From Rhodopirellula halodulae (GTDB lineage: Bacteria > Planctomycetota > Planctomycetia > Pirellulales > Pirellulaceae): a DNA stretch of 64,000 nucleotides. The DNA is taken from positions 2,431,372 through 2,495,371 of the forward strand of contig NZ_JAJKFV010000029.1 in NCBI RefSeq assembly GCF_020966775.1. Reading direction: 5' to 3'. Below the pieces are notes generated by a model. That model was not told the origin of the DNA, searched no databases, and worked only from the letters and a program-made list of their open reading frames with translations. The translations under genes and the position numbers were made by a program. Position 1 is the stretch's first letter, and each line of letters opens with the position of its first letter. This document shows positions 45,939 to 56,553 of this stretch, in pieces.

Positions 45939-47101
45939 GCGTTCACCCCTGCTTTTTGATCCAATTGCTCTTGGAATCGTGAGAACAGGTAATGGCTGTC
46001 GTGAGGACCGGCGGCGGCTTCGGGGTGATACTGAACCGCAAACGCACCGGTGTCCTTGTGACGAACGCCGGCGATGGTGTCATCATTTAAATTGCGGTGG
46101 GTGACTTCCAGGCAATCCGGCAGGCCCTCGTCGTCGACTGCGAATCCGTGGTTTTGGCTGGTGATTTCGACCTTGCCGGTTTCCAAATCCAACACGGGTT
46201 GGTTGGCACCGCGGTGACCAAATTTCAGCTTGAAAGTCTTGGCACCGCAGGCGACGGACAGCAATTGATGCCCCAAGCAAATGCCAAACACGGGGACTTG
46301 TCCGAGCAATTCACCGATTGTTTTGTGGGCGTAGGTCAATGGCTCCGGATCCCCAGGGCCGTTGGACAAAAACACGCCATCGGGTTGAAGCTTGAAAATC
46401 TCTTCTGACGACGTGTTGCCGGGAACGATGGTGACTCGGTTGCCGCGTGAACGCAGGTGACGTGGGATGTTCCATTTCATGCCGAAGTCCATGCAGACCA
46501 CGTGAGGTCGGCTGTCGTCGGCCAACGATGCGTCGCGAGCGGCTTCGCGGAGTTCTTCGATGGTCCAGTCATCCAGTTCGTTGGTCCATTTCTCGAGCTG
46601 CGATGGCATGACTTCTTGAACCAAGTCGCGGCCGACCAAACCGGGAGATGCCTTGGCCTTGGCGACCAGCGAATCGTCGTCCAGGTCTTGTGTTGATAGG
46701 ACACCTCGCATCGCGCCTTCGCTGCGGATGCGACGCACCAAGGCTCGGGTGTCGATGCCGGCCAAGCCGATGACGCCTTGCTCTTTCAAATAATCGCTGA
46801 GCGAACCTTCCGAGCGATAGTTGCTGTGCAGACGGCTTTCGTTGCGGATGATGAATCCGGCCAGGTTCGTTCCGCGGTTTTCCAAGTCGATCGAGTTGAT
46901 CCCGTAGTTGCCCATTTCTGGGTAAGTCATCGTGACCAGTTGGCCACGATAGCTGGGGTCAGTCAGGATTTCTTGGTAACCCGTCATCGACGTGTTGAAG
47001 ACGACTTCGCCGGTGGTTTCACCTTCGGCTCCGAGGCTGGTGCCGGTGTAGACGGTGCCGTCTTCAAGAGCGAGTTTGGCAACTTTGGCGGATGAGCTCA
47101 T
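45935..47101 (-). CDS. carA: Carbamoyl-phosphate synthase small subunit
   Basis: A 388-residue glutamine amidotransferase subunit that supplies ammonia for carbamoyl phosphate, feeding pyrimidine and arginine synthesis. The N-terminal domain starts AKLALEDGTVYTGTSLGAEG. The class I GATase nucleophile is VFGICLGHQLL (Cys), and AVQYHPEAAAGP carries the His and Glu. The ATG at 47101 starts exactly at the family N-terminus; a longer open frame to 47308 has no conserved content. The large subunit is not adjacent. Pairing with proS is unusual. Confidence 0.95.
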   Translation of the reverse strand: MSSSAKVAKLALEDGTVYTGTSLGAEGETTGEVVFNTSMTGYQEILTDPSYRGQLVTMTYPEMGNYGINSIDLENRGTNLAGFIIRNESRLHSNYRSEGSLSDYLKEQGVIGLAGIDTRALVRRIRSEGAMRGVLSTQDLDDDSLVAKAKASPGLVGRDLVQEVMPSQLEKWTNELDDWTIEELREAARDASLADDSRPHVVCMDFGMKWNIPRHLRSRGNRVTIVPGNTSSEEIFKLQPDGVFLSNGPGDPEPLTYAHKTIGELLGQVPVFGICLGHQLLSVACGAKTFKLKFGHRGANQPVLDLETGKVEITSQNHGFAVDDEGLPDCLEVTHRNLNDDTIAGVRHKDTGAFAVQYHPEAAAGPHDSHYLFSRFQEQLDQKAGVNA

Positions 47102-47282
47102 CAATGCACAGAGGGGATCGCGGAATGTGGTAATCGCCGAATGAAATGAGTGCCTGCGATGCGGCACCCTGTTATCGCCGGGAAGACGATTTTCTTCCAG
47201 TCCCCCGAACGTGCGTCCCCGTGGTTTCCGGCCGATTTCACTGTGTTTCTTAATCGGCACTCGCATCGGCGGCGCGATCCAC

Positions 47283-47663
47283 TCAGCCGGGCGATTGTAC
47301 CAGTGCAACGATGCGGTCCACGGCCAGACGAAGGGATCGAGCGGCCATCACAAAATTGGTGTGACCGCTGACTTCGGGTTGGATGGCTTCGTACAGCTCA
47401 GTCGCACTGCGAAGGCGTTTCAGTTTCTTCTTGGCCATCTTCATGTACAGCTTCGGGTCGATTTCATCGTTGACCGGTCTGACGGCCAAAATGAAATCGT
47501 ACAGGTCCCGCACGACTTCCCGGAGGTCCTCGTCTTCCTCGGCCTCGTCGGCGTGTTTGAGAAAGGTTCGAATCATCCACACGTGCGTCAACTCATTGTC
47601 GATCGCACGCGGGATCGACAATGCGTCCGCCGCTGACGTGGTGGGCTGGTTATCGGAACTCAT
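47283..47663 (-). CDS. Small conserved-looking helical protein
   Basis: A 126-residue protein that is almost entirely helical (IDNELTHVWMIRTFLKHADEAEEDEDLREVVRDLYDFIL, then helices to the end). No signal peptide or membrane helix. It resembles nothing I can name. The ATG at 47663 was preferred over one at 47675. It lies between the membrane protein at 47726 and carA on the same strand. Confidence 0.7.
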   Translation of the reverse strand: MSSDNQPTTSAADALSIPRAIDNELTHVWMIRTFLKHADEAEEDEDLREVVRDLYDFILAVRPVNDEIDPKLYMKMAKKKLKRLRSATELYEAIQPEVSGHTNFVMAARSLRLAVDRIVALVQSPG

Positions 47664-47725
47664 CGAATGCACCAAGAGGCGAGTTGCTCTGAGACGATTT
47701 TGGCTCTGCGGAGATTCGGCCCCGA

Positions 47726-48307
47726 TCAGGTAGGCTGAGAATCGTCGGTTTCCACCGCGGTCGCGGCATGTGATTCAGCCGCCTCGGTGGTTTCCGTTGC
47801 CGGTTTGGTGGGGGCGTGCCCGTGCGGCGTGTTCATGGCGACGATGACAACGCCGACCACCGTCAGGGCCATGCCGACCCAGAGCAACGGGTTGATCGTC
47901 ACATGACCGCCGAGCCGAATCACGGACACGATGGCCGTGACAGACACCGCGCCACCAAAAACGATTGGCATCACCAGCAATGCATTGCCTTTGCTGGTCA
48001 TCATTGCGGTGGTCAGGCACAACGCGCCGAAGGCACCGAGGGCACCCGCGAGAAAACCCCATTTCATCGTGGGGAAGTATTCTCCGGTGAAGCTGAACGA
48101 GTCGCCTTTGACGCCCATCATTGCCAAACCACCGAGAATCGCGATGACCAAGTAGGCGATTCCGATGAACACGTAAGGTTTGAACGGCGACCAAAGCGGC
48201 GCGCCGTTGACGCGTGGAGCCTGGGCGTTGCCGATCGTTGGGCCGTAGCAGCCCCAGAATAGAGCGGTGCCGAGAGCGAAAAGGATTGGGATCAACATTT
48301 TGTTCAT
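47726..48307 (-). CDS. DMT-like small membrane protein
   Basis: A 193-residue protein with about five membrane helices (LIPILFALGTALFWGCYGP, YVFIGIAYLVIAILGGLAMMG, WGFLAGALGAFGALCLTTAMM, ALLVMPIVFGGAVSVTAIVSVI and LLWVGMALTVVGVVIVAMN). The half-length layout resembles one EamA/DMT-type repeat. The tail is His/Thr/Glu-rich (HGHAPTKPATETTEAAE). It may transport a small metabolite, but no substrate is visible. Confidence 0.75.
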   Translation of the reverse strand: MNKMLIPILFALGTALFWGCYGPTIGNAQAPRVNGAPLWSPFKPYVFIGIAYLVIAILGGLAMMGVKGDSFSFTGEYFPTMKWGFLAGALGAFGALCLTTAMMTSKGNALLVMPIVFGGAVSVTAIVSVIRLGGHVTINPLLWVGMALTVVGVVIVAMNTPHGHAPTKPATETTEAAESHAATAVETDDSQPT

Positions 48308-48474
48308 AGAACCGTCAAAGGAAGGAATGGCGGCAGGGTGTGACTCAACCGTTCACGCCACATCGGTGGGTTCGGTTTGCGGCGTTGCTTTGATTGAGTT
48401 TGGGAAGGGAGGTCTCGGTGCAAACGAAGCGTTTGTCCGCGACGCATGGAAGTGCGATCTAACTGGAAGGGCGA

Positions 48475-49566
48475 TCAAACGTTGAACAAGAAGTGACAGA
48501 TGTCACCGTCCTGCATCACATAGGATTTTCCCTCCACTCGAAGTTTACCGGCTTGGCGAATGTCCTTTTCCGTTTTGTGTTCTTCCAAGTCGTTCAATTG
48601 GTAAATTTCGGCTCGGATGAACCCGCGTTCGAAATCGCTGTGGATCACACCAGCAGCCTGAGGCGCCGTGGCACCAATCCGAACCGGCCAAGCGCGGACT
48701 TCTTTTTCACCAGCGGTGAAGAAGCTCTGCAGACCAAGCGTGTGATAGGCGGCTCGCGCGATGACGTTCAGCGACGGTTCGTCCAGACCCACGTCGGCCA
48801 ACATCTCGTCGCGATCTTCTTCGTCCAGCTCAGCAATCTCGGCTTCCAGCTTGGCACAGACGCACGCCACATTGGCGCCGGTCTTTGCCGCGTGCTCGCG
48901 AACTTTGCCGACCAATTCGTGTTCACCGGCCAAGTCGTTCTCGTCCACGTTGGCCACGTAGAGGATGGGCTTCGCGGTCATCAGGCCGTAGCTGCTGATC
49001 GAGTTTTCTTCCGCGTCGGTCAATTCCAACGTCCGCAGCGGCTGTTCGCTTTCCAAGTGTGCGTTGCACTTTTCGATCGTCGCGACGCGCAGTTTGGCTT
49101 CTTTGTCACCGCTTCGTGCGGTCCGTTGGGCTTTGGCCAATGCGTTTTCGAGTGTCTGCATGTCGGCCAAGACCAGTTCGGTCTCGATCGTGTCGATGTC
49201 GGCGATCGGATCGACTTGACCGCTGACGTGGATCACATCCGGGTCCTCAAAACAACGCACGACTTGCAGGATGGCGTCGACTTGACGGATGTGGCTGAGG
49301 AATTTGTTTCCCAAGCCTTCGCCGTCGGCGGCTCCTTTGACGATCCCAGCGATGTCGACCAGCTTCAATGCCGAAGGAATCACCTTTTGCGGTTTGATGA
49401 AGTCCGTGATCCGATTCAAGCGAGGATCGGGCACGCTAACGATCCCTTCGTTGGGCTCGATGGTGCAGAACGGATAGTTGGCACTTTGGGCGGCGACGCT
49501 GGAGGTCAACGCGTTGAACAGGGTGCTTTTGCCGACATTGGGCAAGCCGACGATTCCGGCTTCCAT
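48475..49566 (-). CDS. ychF: YchF/OLA1-family ATPase
   Basis: A 363-residue Obg-like protein that binds ATP rather than GTP and associates with the ribosome. The P-loop is [15 protein letters not shown], and the altered specificity loop NVDEND replaces NKxD. A coiled-coil insert (about 125-200) and a C-terminal TGS domain (about 280-363) complete the fold. It is one of the most conserved bacterial proteins and the length is normal. Confidence 0.96.
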   Translation of the reverse strand: MEAGIVGLPNVGKSTLFNALTSSVAAQSANYPFCTIEPNEGIVSVPDPRLNRITDFIKPQKVIPSALKLVDIAGIVKGAADGEGLGNKFLSHIRQVDAILQVVRCFEDPDVIHVSGQVDPIADIDTIETELVLADMQTLENALAKAQRTARSGDKEAKLRVATIEKCNAHLESEQPLRTLELTDAEENSISSYGLMTAKPILYVANVDENDLAGEHELVGKVREHAAKTGANVACVCAKLEAEIAELDEEDRDEMLADVGLDEPSLNVIARAAYHTLGLQSFFTAGEKEVRAWPVRIGATAPQAAGVIHSDFERGFIRAEIYQLNDLEEHKTEKDIRQAGKLRVEGKSYVMQDGDICHFLFNV

Positions 49567-49894
49567 CGAGTTGCCTGAATGATTGAGGAGGGAACGGTTG
49601 GGGGCGGAGCCAATTCGCGGTATGTCAAATCAATCCGAGAACGCTTGGCTGCGGTCAACTCGCATTTCTACGAGAGAGGCTTTGTCGAGCCAAAGGCACC
49701 TCTGATTGAATCAACCCGCCGACGGCTTTTTCCGCGACGGCCAATGTTATGGCGATTCGGAAGCGTTTCGTCGAGGCGACGCGTCTCGCGATGTTGGCCT
49801 GGCAACCGTATGCTGGTCAGCGGTTTCGCACGGAATGCACCGCGACCCCTATGCCCTGCCCTGATACTTTCTCTCCAAAAATCTGTTTGGCCGT
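49567..49894. other. Non-coding spacer between ychF and queA
   Basis: About 330 bases between divergent genes. Open frames cross it in all directions but none shows a domain or a ribosome site. It should contain both promoters. I see no hairpin or RNA element that stands out. Confidence 0.5.
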
Positions 49895-51004
49895 ATGCCC
49901 TCATTGGATCTCTACGACTACGACTTGCCTCGTGAACGCATTGCTCAGGAGCCGCTGCACAATCGGGTGGACGCTCGGTTGATGCTGATCGATCGAGCCT
50001 CCGGTGACATCGAGCATCATCATGTTCGCGATCTGCCGCAGTTGTTGCGGGCCGAAGATGTGATGGTGATGAACAATTCGCGAGTTGTGCCCGCTCGCCT
50101 CTTTGGCAAACGGACCAACACGGGGGGACGTTGGCAAGGATTGTTTTTGCGTCGCGATCGAGAAACCGGTGTCTGGGAATGCCTGACGAAGACCCGTGGT
50201 TCGCTGCAACCCGGAGAGACGATCACACTTCAAGACCGCGATGCGCGTGCCGGTGGCGAGTTGTTGGTGATCGGTCGCGGCGAAGAGGGGCACCTGCTGG
50301 TTCAGCCCGTGCCGAATGACTTTTTCCCCGGACCCCCACAGGCGATCGAACCGGGGAAGTGGTTGGATCGCTACGGCCGAGTCCCCATCCCCCCCTACAT
50401 TCGCGACGGGCACATGGTGGATGCGGACGTGACCAATTACCAAACCGTGTTCGCCAGTGCCAAACCGGAGGACGCGGGCAGCGTCGCCGCACCCACCGCG
50501 GGTCTGCACTTCACCAAAGGACTGCTCAGTGAGATCGCCAAAGGGCAAACCGCTCGCGCGGAAGTGACGTTGCATGTTGGCATCGGAACGTTTCGCCCCA
50601 TCGAAGTCGACGACATCGACAAGCACGAGATGCACGAAGAGTGGGGACGGATCGAGGAGGACTCAGTCGATCTCATCAACGATCGGCGCGGCGGAGGTGG
50701 ACGTTGCGTTGCCGTGGGAACCACCAGCGTTCGCGTGCTGGAAAGTTGTGTCGTCAACCGAGACGAACAAACGGGACGCGGCGAAGTGGCAACTTGGACC
50801 GGTGCAACGGATCTGTTCATCAAGCCACCGTATCGGTTCGGTGCTGTTGACGCACTGATGACCAACTTTCACCTGCCCAAAAGCTCCTTGCTGGTGCTCG
50901 TCAGTGCTTTTGCCGGCCGAGACCTGATCCGCAAGGCCTACCAAGAAGCGATCGAGAATGAATACCGCTTCTTCAGCTATGGCGATGCGATGTTGATTGT
51001 TTGA
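49895..51004 (+). CDS. queA: tRNA preQ1(34) S-adenosylmethionine ribosyltransferase-isomerase
   Basis: A 369-residue enzyme that transfers and rearranges the ribosyl group of SAM onto preQ1 in tRNA, forming epoxyqueuosine. Family motifs are clear: LYDYDLPRERIAQEPL at the N-terminus, VMNNSRVVPARLFGKR near 60, and AAPTAGLHFTKGLL near 195. NFHLPKSSLLVLVSAF near 325 is also typical. With queD at 22951 it shows that the queuosine pathway is present. Confidence 0.96.
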   Translation: MPSLDLYDYDLPRERIAQEPLHNRVDARLMLIDRASGDIEHHHVRDLPQLLRAEDVMVMNNSRVVPARLFGKRTNTGGRWQGLFLRRDRETGVWECLTKTRGSLQPGETITLQDRDARAGGELLVIGRGEEGHLLVQPVPNDFFPGPPQAIEPGKWLDRYGRVPIPPYIRDGHMVDADVTNYQTVFASAKPEDAGSVAAPTAGLHFTKGLLSEIAKGQTARAEVTLHVGIGTFRPIEVDDIDKHEMHEEWGRIEEDSVDLINDRRGGGGRCVAVGTTSVRVLESCVVNRDEQTGRGEVATWTGATDLFIKPPYRFGAVDALMTNFHLPKSSLLVLVSAFAGRDLIRKAYQEAIENEYRFFSYGDAMLIV

Positions 51005-51092
51005 GGGAAAAAGTGGGAAAAGGACGCAGGGCCTCAGGACCACAGTGGGTGGGAATCGATGTTGATCGGCTCAGCGACCCAGCTTCAGTTCT

Positions 51093-53144
51093 CTACACAC
51101 GATGCAGCCACATGAATTCGTAGGCTTGAAGTGTCAGCGGGTGCGACGTTGTGATGGTTTGGCCCGAGTAGAGATCTTCGAAGAAGCGACCCATGCCCGC
51201 AGTCCGCAATCGATTGCTGTCGATTTGTTGTGGATGTTCGGAGAAGTTCGCCACGACGATGACTCGGTTGCCCTCGTGTTGTCGCACGTAGCCCAGCAGG
51301 TTCTGGGATTCGAGCACCAGCAGTTCCATGTCCAGTCCACCAAACGCCGGCGTCATCTTTCGAATCGCTATTAACTTGCGAATCGAGCGGTAGATGCGGG
51401 CTCGGATGGAACCGTCGTCGCCAAGCTCGTCCAAGAAGCTCCACTGCATCTTCGGTCGGTGGACCCAGCGTGTGTCACCGGCTTTGGCGGGGTCTTTGAC
51501 GAAGTCGTAATCGTTGAGAGCACCCCATTCTTCACCCAAGTAAACGAGCGGAATGCCGCCGATGCTGAGCATCATGGCATTGAGTAACAGGATGCGGCGA
51601 ATCGCCAATTCTTTCCAATCGTCGCGGTCCGCTTCGATGGCTTGTTCGAGTCCCGCCAGTGAGGCCAGCGTGCCGCTGATCCGCATGTCGCCATTGTCAG
51701 GATTGTGTTGAAACGGAACGCCCCTGGCGAAGGATCCTTCGAACTGGCCGGTGTAGAACGCGTTCAAGAACTGGCGGTGTCCAAACGCATTGATGCCAAC
51801 CGCGTCCGCGTCCGCATCATCGAACGTCCAACCGATGTCGTCGTGGCAACGCAGGTAATTCACCCAAGTCGTTTGTTCCGGCAGTTTGTGCCGTCGAGCC
51901 AACGAGCGACGCAGCAACTTGGTGTCGCGTGTGGCCAAGGATTCCCACATCAACGCCATCAATGTTGGGTTGTACGAGGTCTGGCATTCCTTGTGACTAA
52001 TGTAACGAACCACGTCATCCGGGTGAACGATGGCTTCGCTCTTAAACACCAACCCTGGTGCCGCGATGCGGGCGCAAGAATTGAAGGCTCGAATCAACGT
52101 GTGAGCTTCCGGAAGATTCTCGCAGTTGGTGCCCATCTGTTTCCAGATGAACGCCACCGCATCCAATCGCAGCAGGTCGACTCCGGTGTTGGCGATGAAC
52201 AGCATCTCGGCCAACATCGCCCGGAAGACTTCCGGGTTTCGATAATTCAAATCCCACTGAAAGCTGTTGAACGTGGTCCACACCCAACGCTGCATCCCGT
52301 CGTGCCAAGTGAAATTCCCGCGGCGAACGGTGGGGAAGATCTCTCGAAGCGTGCGTTCGTATTGATCGGGAACTTCGCGATCGGGAAAGATGAAGTAATA
52401 GTTTTGGTATTCTTCATTGCCCGACTGTGCCTGTTGTGCCCAGTAGTGATCGTCGGCGGTGTGATTGAAGACGAAGTCCAAAACGAGCAAGATGCCCGCT
52501 TCGCGAAGATCTTCCGCCAGCAGTCGCAGGTCATCGATGGTTCCCACGCGAGGATCCACGCTGCGGTAGTTGCTGATCGCGTAACCGCCGTCGTTGTTGC
52601 CGGGACGAACGGCGAACAATGGCATCAAGTGCAGATAGGTCAGCCCGAGGTCCTGAAAGTACGGAATCTGTTTGCGCAGTTCGCCCAGGTTTTCGCTGAA
52701 CAAGTCCACGTACAGTGCACCGCCAACCAGCTTTTCCGACAGATACCAATTCGGATTGTTCATCCGAATGTCGTCGTCGTGCTTCAGCGTGTCAGGCCGC
52801 AAACGCCATCCACGAATGATGGTCTGAAGAATTTGTTCCAGGTGATAGAAAAAGTCCCACTGGTCACCGTAGAGGTGTACCAGATAGCCGAACAGATCGT
52901 CCCAGTGCTGCACGATGCGCAGCTGGATCTCGTCGGCTTCTTTTTGTGAAACGTTTTCGATTTCCCAAAACGACTCCAGTCGCGGAAGCAGGCGGTCGAG
53001 AGCCTGTCGCGCGCGGGAGTCTTTCACACCGTTTCGCACCGCGTGAAGAAGCGTGTTGCTATGAATCGCGTTCATCGTGTCAGCGGTGGCAGGTTCAAGT
53101 GGCTGCGGCGGTTTCGGAAGATTGACGTTGGTTGCTGTCGTCAT
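51093..53144 (-). CDS. Amylosucrase-like GH13 enzyme
   Basis: A 683-residue GH13 protein. Order and motifs fit amylosucrase (GH13_4): an N-terminal helical domain, then [36 protein letters not shown], the nucleophile in [15 protein letters not shown], the acid/base in [14 protein letters not shown] and [12 protein letters not shown]. The enzyme would turn sucrose into an alpha-1,4-glucan plus fructose, without nucleotide sugars. The first ATG (53144) overlaps the upstream sucrose-phosphate synthase gene by 50 bases; an ATG at 53075 may be the true start. Its position next to a sucrose-making gene and a sugar kinase supports the call. Related sucrose hydrolases are the alternative. Confidence 0.88.
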   Translation of the reverse strand: MTTATNVNLPKPPQPLEPATADTMNAIHSNTLLHAVRNGVKDSRARQALDRLLPRLESFWEIENVSQKEADEIQLRIVQHWDDLFGYLVHLYGDQWDFFYHLEQILQTIIRGWRLRPDTLKHDDDIRMNNPNWYLSEKLVGGALYVDLFSENLGELRKQIPYFQDLGLTYLHLMPLFAVRPGNNDGGYAISNYRSVDPRVGTIDDLRLLAEDLREAGILLVLDFVFNHTADDHYWAQQAQSGNEEYQNYYFIFPDREVPDQYERTLREIFPTVRRGNFTWHDGMQRWVWTTFNSFQWDLNYRNPEVFRAMLAEMLFIANTGVDLLRLDAVAFIWKQMGTNCENLPEAHTLIRAFNSCARIAAPGLVFKSEAIVHPDDVVRYISHKECQTSYNPTLMALMWESLATRDTKLLRRSLARRHKLPEQTTWVNYLRCHDDIGWTFDDADADAVGINAFGHRQFLNAFYTGQFEGSFARGVPFQHNPDNGDMRISGTLASLAGLEQAIEADRDDWKELAIRRILLLNAMMLSIGGIPLVYLGEEWGALNDYDFVKDPAKAGDTRWVHRPKMQWSFLDELGDDGSIRARIYRSIRKLIAIRKMTPAFGGLDMELLVLESQNLLGYVRQHEGNRVIVVANFSEHPQQIDSNRLRTAGMGRFFEDLYSGQTITTSHPLTLQAYEFMWLHRV

Positions 53145-55407
53145 TCAAATCGTTTGCGGGCTGTTCGTCCTGTGAGTGGTTGTCCTGTCCCGCCGACTCG
53201 CTGGTGCGATGCTTTCCGGGCTCGTGTTCGATCTTATCGTTCGGAATCCGGATGTGATTCAGGAAATCGTAGTATTCGATCCCTTCCATAATCCCGCGAG
53301 CGTGGTGGCCGTCGGCAAAATAAATGCGAGGCAGTCGCTTGAGCTTTTCCAGTTCGGGACTGTAATTGCCCACCACAACGCCCAGCGTGCCGCCTTTCAG
53401 CATGCCTTCGTCGTTGCCGCAGTCACCAGCGACCAACAAACGCTCGGGCTCAAATCCCCACCGATAAGCAAGGTGTCGCAGCGACAGTTCACTCCCGCCA
53501 CGCAGCGGGATGATGTCCAAAAAGGACCCCAGTGACAACACGACTTTGACACGCAGTCCGGCGGACCGGAGCATCTTTCGGATTTGAGCCACGGTGGGTG
53601 AGTCTTCGGGATCGATCCGGTAGCTGATCTTGAATTCGGTTTGATCCTTTTCCGTTTGCAGGAAAAGCCCCGGAACATCATCCAGGATCTCATGCACCAA
53701 CTTGGGCTGCCAATGGTGTTTGATCTGTTTTCGCCATGACAGGTCGGGCGTCAAATCTTCGCCGTAATACAACTCGGTTCCCACCGCGGCGGAGAGGACA
53801 TCCGGCCGAGGCAGGTTGAGCTTGTTGATCAATGCCATGGCCTCGTCCAGCGAACGTCCCGTGTCGACTCCGAATCCAACATCGCGGCCGGCCGTGTTGA
53901 GCAGGTCAACAAAGTCCGCGAGGGCTTCGTCATCGCCCGTCAACGTGTTGTCCAGATCGGTCATGATGATCCGATCGAACTCAGGCAAACGCCGGGTTGT
54001 CCGTCCGGATGATTGGGCCAACGCGGGCGTGGCGGATTGTTCGATGATTTCGGTGACGTCGCGCAGATAGCGATCGACGTGGTTGGCCCAACTGTAGTGA
54101 GTTCGTGAACCTTCGATTCCGTTTTCGGACCACTCTTTCCATTGTTCAGGTTCGGTCAAACCACGCATCAATGCGTGATCGATGTCCTCCGGCGAAAGAG
54201 GATCGATCAGCAATCCGTTTTGACAGTTCGCAATGATGTCTCGCGGACCGCCGTCGTTGGTGGCCACAATCGGAACGCCGCTCGCCGCGGCTTCCAACAG
54301 CGTCAAACCAAACGGCTCGGTGAGCGCGGGATTGACGAAGATTCCCTTGCGACGAGCCACCAGTCGATACAGCTCTGGCACATCGCTCGGGCGGTGTGAC
54401 TTCGGGTACGCGACATGTCCGTAAAGGTCGTAAACGTCGATCAGATGCAAGACGTTTGTCAAAACGCGACGCTGTGACGCCGGCATTTCGCGAAGATCAT
54501 CACGGGATCCCAACACCAATACCAAGTTGGCCAGTTCACGAAGTTTTGGGTTCTCACCGAATACACGAACCAGCATCTCGATGTTCTTGCGCTCATCCGG
54601 ACGGGCCATGGCCAACACCATGGGCTTCTCGGCATCCTTCAGGAACGGCGTCAGTTGGTCATGGATTCTCGGCAGCGGTTCGGAATCATCGCTGGGATAG
54701 AACTGCGACAGGTCGACTCCCGGCGGAATGACCTCCATTCGATCCGGTTGATAGTGATCGTAGATCGAGTATTGTTCCTCGACCTCCTGCCCCGTGCTGG
54801 TAATCACCATGGAAGCCGTTTCCAAGGCGAACTCTTCGGCTTCTTCTCGGGCGGTGAATTTGAATTTTTTGTCGAGGTCGTGCGTCGACTTCGGGGCTTT
54901 GGAATTCTGATTAGCGGCCAGCAAGCGTTGTCGTTTGACTCGGCCCAATGAGTGTCCGGTGAAGACGTACGGCACGTGAAGAAGGCGAGCCAATTGTCCG
55001 CCGGCGTAACCCGCATCGGCGTAGTGGCCGTGAATCAAATCTGGCAAACCGACTCGGCGATAGTGACCAAGCATTTGGTCAATGAAGGTTTCCAGGTAGG
55101 GCCAGAGTCCTTCTTTGCGGAGATACCGTTTGGGACCAAACGGAACGCGAATGATTTTTGCTTTGGGATTGATGATTTCTTCGACTTGGGCGTAGTCCGG
55201 CCCAACGCGGTCATCGAAGATTTGCCGAGTCACCAGCTCGACCGATTCAATGTCTTCTCGTCTGGAAAGTTCTTCTGCAAGCTCGAGAACGTATTTGATT
55301 TGTCCTCCTGTGTCTGCGTCGCGTCCAAGCTCAGGGTCTCGTGCACGGATCAATCCATGCAAACTCAGCAATGTGACGCGAAGTGTCCCGCTGGGGGGCA
55401 TACTCAT
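53095..55407 (-). CDS. Sucrose-phosphate synthase with fused HAD phosphatase domain
   Basis: A 770-residue protein. Residues about 8-460 form a GT-B glycosyltransferase of the sucrose synthase/SPS type ([67 protein letters not shown]). Residues about 480-735 form a HAD phosphatase of the sucrose-phosphate phosphatase type, with the nucleophile motif DLDNTL and [10 protein letters not shown] intact. A single chain could therefore make sucrose-6-phosphate from UDP-glucose and fructose-6-phosphate and dephosphorylate it. The start has AGGA five bases before ATG. The amylosucrase gene overlaps its end. Confidence 0.93.
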   Translation of the reverse strand: MSMPPSGTLRVTLLSLHGLIRARDPELGRDADTGGQIKYVLELAEELSRREDIESVELVTRQIFDDRVGPDYAQVEEIINPKAKIIRVPFGPKRYLRKEGLWPYLETFIDQMLGHYRRVGLPDLIHGHYADAGYAGGQLARLLHVPYVFTGHSLGRVKRQRLLAANQNSKAPKSTHDLDKKFKFTAREEAEEFALETASMVITSTGQEVEEQYSIYDHYQPDRMEVIPPGVDLSQFYPSDDSEPLPRIHDQLTPFLKDAEKPMVLAMARPDERKNIEMLVRVFGENPKLRELANLVLVLGSRDDLREMPASQRRVLTNVLHLIDVYDLYGHVAYPKSHRPSDVPELYRLVARRKGIFVNPALTEPFGLTLLEAAASGVPIVATNDGGPRDIIANCQNGLLIDPLSPEDIDHALMRGLTEPEQWKEWSENGIEGSRTHYSWANHVDRYLRDVTEIIEQSATPALAQSSGRTTRRLPEFDRIIMTDLDNTLTGDDEALADFVDLLNTAGRDVGFGVDTGRSLDEAMALINKLNLPRPDVLSAAVGTELYYGEDLTPDLSWRKQIKHHWQPKLVHEILDDVPGLFLQTEKDQTEFKISYRIDPEDSPTVAQIRKMLRSAGLRVKVVLSLGSFLDIIPLRGGSELSLRHLAYRWGFEPERLLVAGDCGNDEGMLKGGTLGVVVGNYSPELEKLKRLPRIYFADGHHARGIMEGIEYYDFLNHIRIPNDKIEHEPGKHRTSESAGQDNHSQDEQPANDLNDDSNQRQSSETAAAT

Positions 55408-55446
55408 GGTATTCCTGTCGAAAAAAGGACCAGGTCCCGTGCGCGT

Positions 55447-56475
55447 TCAATCATCCGGAACGCACCTCGGATCCCCGCTGAAATCAATCCTGTAAAAATC
55501 TGTGTCGTCACTGGTGGCCCCCGGCAAACCACAAACTTGGGACGCGAATCGTGTCGCGAGCCGAAGCGTTGGTTCGATCGGAAGCCGTCTCAAATGCCCG
55601 GCAATCACAACGGATGCAAAAGCGTCTCCCGCACCGACGGGATCGATCATGGTTTCTGGTTCCGGAGCGACCACCGTGATCGGTGGCTGACCGTCGTTAG
55701 GAAGACCATACTGTTGTTTGTTCAAATAACACTCCGCGCCTTCCGCACCCAGTGTTACCAGCAAGCATTCGAGATTGCTGTACTGGGAAAGCAACTCGCG
55801 TGCCGCCGATCGACGAGCGTCCGCATTGAGCAATTTTTGACTAGCTAGATCGCCCATTTCGTCTTCGTTCAACTTGACCAGGCCCGCTCCCGGCATCAGG
55901 TCGTCCAGCCACGCCGTGTCATAGTGCGGCTTACGAACATTGATGTCGAAAAAGACATCCAATGAATCGTTGCCGCTGGTTTGGAAATGACGCCGCAGTT
56001 GATGAATCGTTTCTCGATTGGGCTCGCTTCGATACGCCAGCGTGCCGTGGTAAAGCAGCGATGGCAGACCTTGTTTAGAGGCTTTCGCAACGCGGTCTTG
56101 CACGGTTGCCAGCACTTCCGCGTTGGGAACGGGGATCCGGTCGTAGGCCACACCGCGAACGATCTCGTATTGTGGTTCGCCATCGACCAAGGTGACTTGC
56201 ACGGTGCCGGTGGCAGCATCCGGCAGCACAGCGACTCCGTCCGTGGACAGGCCCCACTCTCGCATTCGTTTCAGGATCTTGTGTCCGAGTTCATCATCGC
56301 CAACGGCGCTGACAAAGAGCGGATTCAAGCCGAAACCCGCCAAGTTCCAAGCCACATTCAGTGGTGCTCCGCCCAACACTTGACGATCGGGAAAACAATC
56401 CCACAAGACTTCTCCCACGATGATCGCAACGCCTGCTGGATGATCTTCACTGCGGGCAATCGACGAATCGGTCAT
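55447..56475 (-). CDS. PfkB-family sugar kinase (probable fructokinase)
   Basis: A 342-residue ribokinase-family enzyme. Motifs are GGAPLNVAWNLAGFG (substrate end, near residue 35), LVTLGAEGAECYL and the ATP/catalytic motif DPVGAGDAFASVVIAG near 285, with the catalytic aspartate. Its place directly upstream of sucrose-phosphate synthase and amylosucrase makes fructose the likely substrate, since amylosucrase releases fructose. The ATG at 56475 starts the family domain; a longer frame to 56580 overlaps the divergent gene. About 80 bases separate it from the divergent HAD-GH13 gene, so they share one promoter region. Confidence 0.9.
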   Translation of the reverse strand: MTDSSIARSEDHPAGVAIIVGEVLWDCFPDRQVLGGAPLNVAWNLAGFGLNPLFVSAVGDDELGHKILKRMREWGLSTDGVAVLPDAATGTVQVTLVDGEPQYEIVRGVAYDRIPVPNAEVLATVQDRVAKASKQGLPSLLYHGTLAYRSEPNRETIHQLRRHFQTSGNDSLDVFFDINVRKPHYDTAWLDDLMPGAGLVKLNEDEMGDLASQKLLNADARRSAARELLSQYSNLECLLVTLGAEGAECYLNKQQYGLPNDGQPPITVVAPEPETMIDPVGAGDAFASVVIAGHLRRLPIEPTLRLATRFASQVCGLPGATSDDTDFYRIDFSGDPRCVPDD

Positions 56476-56553
56476 CGTGCGTTGTAATCCTTGGGGAGCA
56501 TTCGGAGTCAAATTGCAAACGTCATCCTCGCGCAACAACGCTGATCTTACACG

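Noticed and set aside
47102-47308. Longer N-terminus for carA
   Set aside because: Family similarity begins exactly at the ATG at 47101.
49579-49935. Possible 118-residue gene before queA
   Set aside because: Arg-rich chance-like composition, and it runs into queA in another frame.
51705-52949. Plus-strand frame of 414 codons
   Set aside because: Antisense shadow of the amylosucrase gene.
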